Source: an uncultured Collinsella sp.
GTDB taxonomy: Bacteria; Actinomycetota; Coriobacteriia; Coriobacteriales; Coriobacteriaceae
Direction: 5' to 3'
Length of the DNA stretch: 7,021 bases
Assembly: GCA_958453575.1 (NCBI GenBank)
Contig: CAUDYH010000060.1
Span: forward strand, 1 to 7,021
The notes under the pieces were generated by a model. It saw only the letters and a program-made list of their open reading frames with translations. It was not told the origin of the DNA and ran no database searches. Shown here in pieces: positions 1-5,560 of the stretch (positions are counted from its first letter, which is position 1; the number at the start of each line of letters is the position of its first letter). Both the position numbers and the translations under genes were made by a program.

Positions 1-411
1 ATGATTACCCATGACCTGGGCGTCGTCGCCGACATGGCCGACAAGATCATGGTTATGTACGCCGGCCGTCCCGTCGAGTTCGGTACTGCTGAGGAAATCT
101 TCTACGAGAGCCGCCACCCCTACACCTGGGGCCTTATCCGCTCCATCCCGGAGCAGGCCATCGAAGAGAAGAAGCCGCTTACGCCGATTCACGACAACCC
201 GCCTTCGCTCATGAACCTGCCCGAGGGCTGCGTATTCTCTCCTCGTTGCCCCTATGCGACGGACAAGTGCCGCAAGCAGCGCCCCGAGCGCTTTGTCACC
301 GAGTCTGGTCATTACTCTGCGTGCCACTACTCCGGTGACCCCGAGTTCCTCAAGAACGCTCCTGAGACGTCCCGTACGCGCAAGGATTCCAAGAAGGGAG
401 GCGAGGCGTAA
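1..411 (+). CDS. oppD: Oligopeptide/dipeptide ABC transporter ATP-binding protein OppD, C-terminal part (5' end outside window)
   Basis: This is the last 136 residues of one of the two cytoplasmic ATPases that power a peptide importer. The first visible codon, ATG, is internal: the protein opens at the ABC H-loop (ITHDLGVVA, switch histidine at visible residue 4), so Walker A, signature and Walker B lie upstream. The rest is the C-terminal domain typical of Opp/Dpp ATPases, with HPYTWGL (39-45), a PPSL motif (67-70) and four cysteines at 77, 83, 90 and 108. In relatives this cysteine set binds a [4Fe-4S] cluster; that is family knowledge, not shown here. The tail is basic. The TAA stop overlaps the oppF ATG by one base (TAATG), so the genes are probably translationally coupled. 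The substrate (oligo- versus dipeptide, or nickel) cannot be told from this part, so dppD is possible. Confidence 0.93.
   Translation: MITHDLGVVADMADKIMVMYAGRPVEFGTAEEIFYESRHPYTWGLIRSIPEQAIEEKKPLTPIHDNPPSLMNLPEGCVFSPRCPYATDKCRKQRPERFVTESGHYSACHYSGDPEFLKNAPETSRTRKDSKKGGEA
394..401 (+). promoter_or_regulatory. Shine-Dalgarno site of oppF inside the oppD 3' end
   Basis: AAGGGAGG lies nine bases before the oppF ATG at 411, inside the last codons of oppD. It fixes the oppF start and supports coupled translation across the one-base stop/start overlap. Confidence 0.8.
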
Positions 412-1439
412 TGGCAGATACCAACGAGCGTACTCCGCTGCTGAAGGTCGAGCATCTTTCTAAGGAGTTCCCCGCAGAGTCCGGCATGTTCGCCAAGCGT
501 TTTTCCAAGCGCGTCGTCTCTGCTGTGAATGACATTTCGTTCGAGATTTATCCGGGCGAGACCTTTGGCCTGGTCGGCGAGTCTGGTTGCGGTAAGTCCA
601 CCACGGGCCGCACCATCATGCGCCTGACCAAGCCGACGGCAGGTAAGGTGTTCTTCCAGGGCAAAGACGTTGCCGAGATGAGCAAGCATGAGATCAAGGA
701 CATGCGTCGTGAGATGCAGTTCATCTTCCAGGACCCCTATGCTTCGCTCAATCCTCGTATGACCATCGGCGAGATCGTCTCCGAGCCCATGACTATTCAT
801 GGCGTGGGCACCAAGGAGGAGCGCATTGAGCGTGTCCGTGAGCTGCTGGACGTCGTCGGCCTCAACCCCGAGCACATCAACCGCTATCCGCACGAGTTCT
901 CGGGCGGTCAGCGTCAGCGTGTCGGCATCGCCCGCGCGTTCGCTCTGAAGCCCAAGCTGATCATCTGCGACGAGCCCGTTTCCGCTCTGGATGTTTCCAT
1001 TCAGGCCCAGGTTTTGAACCTGCTCAAGGAACTTCAGGACAAGTTTGGTACGGCGTATCTCTTTATCGCCCACGACCTGTCCGTCGTGCAGCACATCTCC
1101 GATCGCGTTGCCGTTATGTATCTGGGTAAGATGGTCGAGGTTTCGGATTGGAAGACGCTCTATAGCGAGCCTCACCATCCGTACACGCAGTCGCTGCTGT
1201 CTGCCGTGCCGGTGCCCGATCCGGATATCCAGAAGACCCGCAAACGCATCATCCTCGCTGGCGACCCGCCGTCGCCGCTGGATCCGCCGACCGGCTGCCG
1301 TTTCCACACGCGCTGCCCGATCGCGCAGGGTATCTGCTCTGAGAAGCTTCCTGAGTTTAAGGAAGTTGCACCGGGTCACTGCTGCGCGTGCCACTTCGCG
1401 GAGCCGTTCCCGATCAAGGAATCGCACATCGACCTGTAG
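411..1439 (+). CDS. oppF: Oligopeptide/dipeptide ABC transporter ATP-binding protein OppF
   Basis: A complete 342-residue ATPase that pairs with OppD on the inner face of the membrane to drive peptide uptake. All ABC motifs are present: Walker A GESGCGKST (56-64), Q-loop FQDP (Q107), signature SGGQRQR (164-170), Walker B LIICDE (183-188), D-loop SALD (191-194) and switch histidine H221. Residues 250-342 form the Opp/Dpp C-terminal domain, with HPYTQSLL and a GDPPSP motif. Cysteines 296, 302, 309 and 327 have exactly the spacing seen in the adjacent OppD (x5, x6, x17), and C324 and C325 are extra. The start is set by a strong Shine-Dalgarno site and coupling to oppD. Length is normal. It is the last gene of its operon, since the next gene runs the other way. 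DppF is the main alternative name. Confidence 0.95.
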   Translation: MADTNERTPLLKVEHLSKEFPAESGMFAKRFSKRVVSAVNDISFEIYPGETFGLVGESGCGKSTTGRTIMRLTKPTAGKVFFQGKDVAEMSKHEIKDMRREMQFIFQDPYASLNPRMTIGEIVSEPMTIHGVGTKEERIERVRELLDVVGLNPEHINRYPHEFSGGQRQRVGIARAFALKPKLIICDEPVSALDVSIQAQVLNLLKELQDKFGTAYLFIAHDLSVVQHISDRVAVMYLGKMVEVSDWKTLYSEPHHPYTQSLLSAVPVPDPDIQKTRKRIILAGDPPSPLDPPTGCRFHTRCPIAQGICSEKLPEFKEVAPGHCCACHFAEPFPIKESHIDL

Positions 1440-1691
1440 TCGGTTGTTTGTCCGGGCCCGTGCTGGACTTAGTTTTCAGAACGTCCTCGACCATGGAAAC
1501 CCCCTTATCCTGCTCCTTCGGAGCATCGGATAGGCGGGCCTCGTGCTGCGGAATGTTTTTAAGGGGATGCCCCTGGGTGGCCCTATGGTAACGTGACTAG
1601 CGATGTCTACAGGGACCCACGCTTTGAAGGGGCGCCGGGCTGAAATTATGGCCTTTTATTGGTAGGGGCTCTTGCTAGGCTGGAGCCCTTA
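1440..1691 (+). other. Structured gap between convergent oppF and engB; candidate 3' UTR structure or small RNA
   Basis: No convincing gene lies in these 252 nt, but the + strand has unusually many complementary segments. (1) A hairpin at 1505-1533: TGCTCC-TTC-GGAGCA extended by TATCC/GGATA across a two-base bulge. (2) CCCCTTA 1501-1507 matches TAAGGGG 1560-1566 around it. (3) Nested helices GCCCCT 1569-1574/AGGGGC 1628-1633, GGGT 1575-1578/ACCC 1615-1618 and CCCT 1581-1584/AGGG 1611-1614. (4) A hairpin at 1662-1692 just past the engB stop. T1505-G1533 and G1665-T1689 are wobble pairs only on the + strand, favouring transcription from oppF. A short T-rich stretch (CCTTTTATT, 1652-1660) could end transcription, but its stem is weak. 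I do not recognise a known RNA family. Confidence 0.4.
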
Positions 1692-1692
1692 C
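1662..1692. repeat. Inverted repeat between the convergent ends of oppF and engB
   Basis: Ten paired positions, 1662-1671 with 1683-1692, around an 11-nt loop; the core is GGGCTC/GAGCCC. It ends at the engB TAG codon. No T-run follows on either strand, so it is not a classical intrinsic terminator, although a hairpin shared by two convergent genes may still block read-through. Confidence 0.55.
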
Positions 1693-2282
1693 TAGAGGCA
1701 GGCCTCGGCGATGCGGCGTTTGAGTTCGTCGATGCCGGTGCCGGTTTGGGAGCTTGTGATGATTACGTTCTCGGCCGGGACGTTGAGCTGCTTTTTGATG
1801 GCTGCTGACTGGCGGGCCTGCTGGGTGCGGCTGAGCTTGTCGGCTTTGGTGAGGCAGACGATAAAGTTGAACTCGTTGCCTTGCAGGTAGTCGATCATGT
1901 CATGATCGAGCTTGCTGGGGTCGTGACGAATGTCAACCAGTGATACAACCAGGTTAAAGCTGCGCTCGGAGTCAAAGAAGTCGCCGATAAGCTCGGCCCA
2001 GCGATCGCGCTCAGCTTTGGAGCGACGGGCGAAACCGTAACCCGGCAGGTCGACAAAATGCACGTCATCGGCCTCAAAGAAGTTGATGTTGCTCGTTTTG
2101 CCCGGCGTACTCGAAACCTTGACCAGGTTCTTGCGGCCAAAAAGCTTGTTCATAATCGACGACTTGCCCACGTTGGAGCGGCCGACAAAGCTCACCTCGG
2201 GGCAGGTGGACTCGGGAATCTGCGAAACCTTGCCATAGCTGGCGACGAACTTGGCAAGCTGATAGTTAATGGAATCGGCCAT
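1692..2282 (-). CDS. engB: Ribosome-biogenesis GTPase EngB (YsxC/YihA)
   Basis: A TRAFAC-class GTPase of 196 residues, the usual length; in Bacillus and E. coli the family is essential for large-subunit ribosome assembly. All G motifs are seen: G1 GRSNVGKSS (34-42), G2 TPGKT (59-63), G3 DLPGYG (78-83), G4 TKAD (145-148) and G5 TSSQTGTG (176-183). The FVGRSNVGKSS and DLPGYGFA signatures are specific to EngB rather than Era or Der. The ORF can be opened two codons earlier at a GTG (2288), but AAGGAG at 2288-2293 would then overlap the start; ATG 2282 sits five bases after it and is preferred. It follows mtnN by 39 nt on the same strand with no terminator between, so the two are probably co-transcribed. 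Confidence 0.96.
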   Translation of the reverse strand: MADSINYQLAKFVASYGKVSQIPESTCPEVSFVGRSNVGKSSIMNKLFGRKNLVKVSSTPGKTSNINFFEADDVHFVDLPGYGFARRSKAERDRWAELIGDFFDSERSFNLVVSLVDIRHDPSKLDHDMIDYLQGNEFNFIVCLTKADKLSRTQQARQSAAIKKQLNVPAENVIITSSQTGTGIDELKRRIAEACL

Positions 2283-2287
2283 GGACA

Positions 2288-2293
2288 CTCCTT
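2288..2293 (-). promoter_or_regulatory. Shine-Dalgarno site that sets the engB start
   Basis: AAGGAG on the - strand, five bases before ATG 2282. It overlaps the alternative GTG at 2288 and so argues against that upstream start. Confidence 0.8.
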
Positions 2294-2321
2294 GGTCGTA
2301 GGTTTTTACAAAACGGGCGCG

Positions 2322-3062
2322 CTATTGCGCGGCGGCAATACGACGAACGATGTCAAGCGTGATGCCGCTCGCGGTGCGAGCGTACTCATCCAGATCGAAC
2401 TCGCGCTCACAAAACGCGTCATATGCCTCGTCACAATTATCGCTGATAGCGCGCAGCACCAGGCAATCGACACCATTCTTGGCCGCGATGTGCGCAATTG
2501 CCGCGCCCTCCATCTCGACGCAATCGGCATGCGTGGCCTCAATCGCAGCGTTACGCATGGCGTCACCCGTAACAAAGCGGTCACCCGTGGCGATAGTGCC
2601 ACACAGGAACTGCTTGGGGTCCTTCTCCGCAGAAGTCTCCTCCGTCGAGGCATCCACAAATCCATGCTCGGCAAGCACGGCGGCAGCAACATCAACCAAC
2701 GCCGGCGTCGAGACAAACTCCTCGAGCCCCGGCGCCGACTCGGCAATGAGTGCCGTGTCAGTATCCAGATAGCGCAGGCACTTGCCAATAATCACGTCGT
2801 TAATATGGAGCTTAGGGTTTAGGCCGCCCGCGATACCCGAAAACACAACTGCCCGCGGGGCGTATTTGCTGATGAGATGCTGCGTTGCGGCGGCGGCATT
2901 CACGGTGCCCATGCCAGCGGTCGTGGCGACTACTGTCAGACCGTCAAGCTCGCCGCTTACAACGGTCAAGCCCGCCTCTTGCGACACATGAGCGCCGTTC
3001 AGTTCTTCTTTAATCTGCGTAACCTCTTTTTCGAGTGCGCCTATGATCGCGATGGTTGCCAT
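2322..3062 (-). CDS. mtnN: 5'-methylthioadenosine/S-adenosylhomocysteine nucleosidase
   Basis: A cytoplasmic hydrolase that removes adenine from methylthioadenosine, S-adenosylhomocysteine and 5'-deoxyadenosine, clearing inhibitory by-products of SAM-dependent reactions. The 246-residue protein starts with the family's MATIAIIGALEKEV; E13 aligns with the E. coli catalytic Glu12. GIAGGL (76-81) is the phosphorylase-fold glycine motif, VEMEGAAIAH (182-191) supplies the ribose-binding glutamate (E185), and RAISD (204-208) supplies the catalytic Asp208. Start: the ORF extends 22 codons further (to 3128), but family length and six G's at 3068-3073, five bases upstream, support ATG 3062. It is about 14 residues longer than E. 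coli MtnN, with inserted sequence near 136-150. A weak extended -10 (TGGTACCAT) lies about 35 nt upstream. It is probably co-transcribed with engB. Confidence 0.94.
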   Translation of the reverse strand: MATIAIIGALEKEVTQIKEELNGAHVSQEAGLTVVSGELDGLTVVATTAGMGTVNAAAATQHLISKYAPRAVVFSGIAGGLNPKLHINDVIIGKCLRYLDTDTALIAESAPGLEEFVSTPALVDVAAAVLAEHGFVDASTEETSAEKDPKQFLCGTIATGDRFVTGDAMRNAAIEATHADCVEMEGAAIAHIAAKNGVDCLVLRAISDNCDEAYDAFCEREFDLDEYARTASGITLDIVRRIAAAQ

Positions 3063-3142
3063 GCCATCCCCCCAAATTCGTGCAAATTGCTTATCCACGG
3101 TATGGTACCAGCATTTTGGTTCTTTCACTTTTTACGAAGTCG

Positions 3143-4261
3143 CTAGGCCAACGAGGACCGCACATCATAGAGCGCCTTTGCAATCGCAGCCGTAACCTCG
3201 CTCGAGCGATCGCTCCACGGCATCGACGTCATGACGCTCATAACATAGCTATGGCCGTCGACGTCGATCAGTCCGGCATCGCATGTCGAATAGCAACCGT
3301 CCTCGCTGATCCAACCCGCCTTGTTGCGCACCAAGACCTGATCGTCCGCAATGCCATCGCGAATAAACGATCGGGTCGTAGAGGTCAGAAGGCCCGACAG
3401 CCATTGCGACGTCTCGGTGTCACAGCTCAAATACTCACTCATCTCGCACCACAACTTGGCCGAGGTGCGCGGGCAGTAGGTCGGAAAATCACTCATCGGA
3501 TCCAGTGCCGTTTCGTTATCAACACCCAGGTTGGCAATCCAATCCTCATAGCCATCATGGTCAAACGCCGCGCGTAACGCGATAAACGAATCGTTGTCCG
3601 AGTTGACGACGGCATTCTCGATAAGGTCGCGTACCGTCTGCCAGCCCATGCTGTAACCGCCATACGTGGCTAAAGCCCAATCGAGCGACACCTGCCCCGA
3701 TTCGACCAACGTCTCGCAAATATAGAGCGCATACAGCGCCTTGTAACTGCTCGCTCCATACACCGCGACATCGGCGTTATACGTCACGCCCCTACCGCTC
3801 GATAGGTCGTAGAACACTACGCCTACGTCGCCCAGCTCCTGCGCCCGACTCAGGGCATCCTGGAGCGAGGTAAGGCTCTGATCCTCCAAGGTAGGAGTCT
3901 TGTTATCCACCAACGAGAAGGTTTGAACGGTATCACCCGAAGGGATATCGTTGAAGTCCGCCTTCGAAAGTCTCGTCTTGAGATCTGCCGTCGACAGAGC
4001 TTGATCTGCCGACGCTTTGGACTTTGAAACCTTCTCGTTTTGCAGCTGTACCGTTGACGCATCTGAGCGCACCGTTCGCTCCAAGGCGTGGGTTTTAACG
4101 GCAATTCCGAGGATAAAAACCGCTAACGCTAGCATTCCTATGGCGGCAATCTTCGCCCCGCGAAAGCGAGCGTCGGCAAGGCCGCGCGAAGACATGCCCT
4201 TCGTCTCATATCTGCTGCCATGCTGCGGCACATACTCGTCCCGCGATTTGCCCTTTCGCAC
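3143..4261 (-). CDS. Membrane-anchored serine hydrolase, class A beta-lactamase-like fold
   Basis: A 372-residue protein with a basic cytoplasmic N-terminus (1-35), one transmembrane segment (about 37-56), a polar Ser/Lys/Asp-rich linker (60-130) and an extracytoplasmic catalytic domain. The active-site set of penicillin-recognising serine enzymes is visible: SSYK (171-174, nucleophile S171), SDN (221-223) and KAG (314-316) in place of KTG/KSG. ETALD (250-254) sits roughly where class A enzymes have ExxLN, so E250 may be the general base. Six cysteines lie in the outer domain (182, 263, 272, 280, 323, 327). Start: the frame stays open to 4339, but AGGAG five bases before GTG 4261 and a good promoter just upstream favour this GTG. 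ATG 4195 is possible but has a poor Shine-Dalgarno site. A cell-wall peptidase or a divergent beta-lactamase fits; substrate unknown. Confidence 0.8.
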   Translation of the reverse strand: MRKGKSRDEYVPQHGSRYETKGMSSRGLADARFRGAKIAAIGMLALAVFILGIAVKTHALERTVRSDASTVQLQNEKVSKSKASADQALSTADLKTRLSKADFNDIPSGDTVQTFSLVDNKTPTLEDQSLTSLQDALSRAQELGDVGVVFYDLSSGRGVTYNADVAVYGASSYKALYALYICETLVESGQVSLDWALATYGGYSMGWQTVRDLIENAVVNSDNDSFIALRAAFDHDGYEDWIANLGVDNETALDPMSDFPTYCPRTSAKLWCEMSEYLSCDTETSQWLSGLLTSTTRSFIRDGIADDQVLVRNKAGWISEDGCYSTCDAGLIDVDGHSYVMSVMTSMPWSDRSSEVTAAIAKALYDVRSSLA

Positions 4262-4266
4262 GTGGT

Positions 4267-4271
4267 CTCCT
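4267..4271 (-). promoter_or_regulatory. Shine-Dalgarno site for the serine hydrolase GTG start
   Basis: AGGAG on the - strand, five bases before GTG 4261. No comparable site precedes the other possible starts at 4339, 4300 or 4195. Confidence 0.65.
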
Positions 4272-4298
4272 GATTGTGCCCGTTCATATACGAGCAGC

Positions 4299-4327
4299 AT
4301 AATACTGAGCAGCCATTTCTTTCCCAA
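4299..4327 (-). promoter_or_regulatory. Predicted sigma-70-type promoter of the serine hydrolase gene
   Basis: On the - strand, -35 TTGGGA (4327-4322), a 17-nt spacer and -10 TATTAT (4304-4299; five of six consensus bases). The expected transcription start near 4292 gives a leader of about 30 nt containing the Shine-Dalgarno site. The promoter lies inside the longest possible ORF, which supports the shorter start. Confidence 0.6.
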
Positions 4328-4419
4328 ATTGTTTGACACCGTTTAAGGCGTCTTTAAAGAAACCACAGGCGTATTTATCCAAATGGCACGATTCTGTTGC
4401 GCATCTCTGCCCAAAACGC

Positions 4420-4486
4420 AGTTGCGGTGAAATAGTTCCTGTTTGGACGGCATAGGCCGATACACAAGAACTATTCCACCGCAACT
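4420..4486 (-). repeat. 19-nt inverted repeat with 29-nt spacer downstream of pflA
   Basis: AGTTGCGGTGAAATAGTTC (4420-4438) matches the reverse complement of 4468-4486 at 18 of 19 positions. The one imperfect pair (A4430/C4476) is a mismatch in + strand RNA but G-U in - strand RNA, so the hairpin is better on the pflA strand. Three bases past the stem on that strand comes TTTT, so it might stop pflA transcription. It could also be a MITE or REP-type repeat, or paired protein sites. It lies about 90 nt upstream of the serine hydrolase promoter. Confidence 0.7.
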
Positions 4487-4513
4487 TGACGGGGCTCTTT
4501 AGCGATCAACTAT

Positions 4514-4553
4514 GTGCCCGGGGCACTCATTTAAGTCTGTCCCCAATGAGTGC
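4514..4553. repeat. REP-like compound palindrome just after the pflA stop
   Basis: Two overlapping palindromes compete for the same bases. GCACTCATT (4523-4531) pairs perfectly with AATGAGTGC (4545-4553) around a 13-nt loop, while GTGCCCGGGGCAC (4514-4526) is a self-contained palindrome with six-base arms. GGGG (4520-4523) can also pair with CCCC (4541-4544) in the loop. It begins three bases past the pflA stop codon on the - strand. No U-tract follows, so a repeat or RNA-stability role is more likely than an intrinsic terminator. Confidence 0.6.
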
Positions 4554-4555
4554 TG

Positions 4556-5374
4556 CTAGCCGATGGCGTTTTTGAGTTCCGCACGGCGCTTTTTCATGCC
4601 GGCCATGACGGCGTTGCGCAGCTCGGGCATGCGCGCGGTATCCATCTGGGGCACGCCCTCGAGCTTATAGGGAATACCCAGTTGCTCGTACTTGACGACA
4701 CCCATCGTGTGATACGGCAGCATTTCCAGGCCCACCACGTTGTGCCATGGAGCGATCAGGCGACCGAGCTTCTCGCATTCCTCCGCCGTGTCGGTGATAC
4801 CCGGCACCACCACATGGCGAATAACAACCTTAATCTTGCGACGGGCAAGCTCATCGCCAAACGCCAGGATGCGCGCAGGATCGCAACCGGTCAGCTTTTT
4901 ATGCTCAACCGGATCGGCATGCTTGATGTCGAGCAGCACCATATCGGTCTCGTTGAGAACAGCATCGAACTTCTCCGGATGCTTGGGATCAAATGCATAG
5001 CCACAGCTGTCTAGGCAGGTGTGTACGCGGCCATCGGGGTTGTTGTGCATCACACGGAACAGGTCGGCCAAAAACTCGGGCTGCAGGAGCGGTTCGCCGC
5101 CCGAAACGGTAATGCCGCCGCTACGGTAGAACTCATGGTTGCTCTGGAACTCGTCCATGAGATGCTCGACGGTCACCATCGTGCCACCGTTAACAGACCA
5201 GGTATCGGGATTGTGGCAATACGCGCAGCGCATGGGACAGCCCTGAACAAACACCACAAAGCGGATGCCGGGACCGTCGACCGTACCCATCGTCTCAATC
5301 GAATGCACGCGGCCCAGGGCAAACGCAGAGTCCTCGGGACGAGCGTCCACACCCTCGAGCGTCATCTCAGCCAT
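4556..5374 (-). CDS. pflA: Pyruvate formate-lyase activating enzyme (radical SAM)
   Basis: A cytoplasmic radical SAM enzyme that uses a [4Fe-4S] cluster and SAM to make the glycyl radical on pyruvate formate-lyase under anaerobic conditions. With the start chosen here it has 272 residues. Visible motifs are GTVDGPGIR (30-38), the cluster motif C46-x3-C50-x2-C53 within GCPMRCAYCHNP, SGGEP (91-95, SAM binding) and VVVPGITD. The sequence is collinear with E. coli PflA to its end, without the extra ferredoxin-like domain of other glycyl-radical activases. Start: ATG 5374 has AAGG eight bases upstream; the longest form starts at 5395 with no Shine-Dalgarno site, and ATG 5365 is also possible. The N-terminus is about 16 residues longer than in E. 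coli. No pflB lies beside it here. A -10-like TAGAAT is found upstream. Confidence 0.93.
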   Translation of the reverse strand: MAEMTLEGVDARPEDSAFALGRVHSIETMGTVDGPGIRFVVFVQGCPMRCAYCHNPDTWSVNGGTMVTVEHLMDEFQSNHEFYRSGGITVSGGEPLLQPEFLADLFRVMHNNPDGRVHTCLDSCGYAFDPKHPEKFDAVLNETDMVLLDIKHADPVEHKKLTGCDPARILAFGDELARRKIKVVIRHVVVPGITDTAEECEKLGRLIAPWHNVVGLEMLPYHTMGVVKYEQLGIPYKLEGVPQMDTARMPELRNAVMAGMKKRRAELKNAIG

Positions 5375-5423
5375 TCCCGCTACCTTGCCTCTCATTGGTT
5401 TTAGTTACATAAATGTCAGAGCC

Positions 5424-5429
5424 ATTCTA
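5424..5429 (-). promoter_or_regulatory. Possible -10 element of the pflA promoter
   Basis: TAGAAT on the - strand matches five of six -10 bases and would start transcription about 40 nt before ATG 5374. No good -35 hexamer is found at 16-18 nt, so an activator or another sigma factor may be involved, or the match may be chance. Confidence 0.3.
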
Positions 5430-5492
5430 GCCCATACGCATGATGGCAAAACGGTTTAGGGGTCAATTAGGTCGTCCTATTTTACTTCACGC

Positions 5493-5523
5493 AAAAGCGG
5501 CGGGAAGGTTGTCACAACCCGCC
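5493..5523 (-). terminator. Probable intrinsic terminator after the DegV gene
   Basis: About 40 nt past the degV stop, GGCGGG (- strand 5523-5518) plus TTG pair with CAA and CCCGCC (5504-5499) around a TGA loop, with a four-base bulge on one side. GC then TTTT (5496-5493) follow. The stem is GC-rich but the T-run is short. Confidence 0.5.
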
Positions 5524-5560
5524 CGTCGCCGAGGCAATAGAAATCGATAGACGCCAGGCC

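Noticed and set aside
327..1427. Long antisense open frame (366 codons) opposite oppD/oppF
   Set aside because: It is Arg/Leu-rich with no recognisable domain and lies opposite a clearly real OppF; high-GC genes commonly give long antisense frames.
1493..1591. 32-codon ORF beginning METPLSCSF in the oppF-engB gap
   Set aside because: It has no Shine-Dalgarno site, lies across the hairpins, and its composition looks like translated structured DNA.
1652..1660. CCTTTTATT as the T-run of an intrinsic terminator for oppF
   Set aside because: The stem before it is only about four weak pairs (GGCT/GGCC), so I do not list it as a terminator.
2058..2822. 254-codon + strand frame opposite engB and mtnN
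   Set aside because: It spans two real genes on the other strand and the gap between them, with no domain and no Shine-Dalgarno support.
4262..4339. N-terminal extension of the serine hydrolase to GTG 4339
   Set aside because: It would contain the predicted -35/-10 promoter and has no Shine-Dalgarno site; GTG 4261 has one at good spacing.
4284..4484. 66-codon - strand ORF upstream of the serine hydrolase
   Set aside because: It runs through the 19-nt inverted repeat and the predicted promoter, has no Shine-Dalgarno site and resembles nothing known.
4420..4553. CRISPR array or insertion sequence ends
   Set aside because: The repeats are inverted rather than regularly spaced direct repeats, and no transposase, cas gene or target-site duplication is visible.
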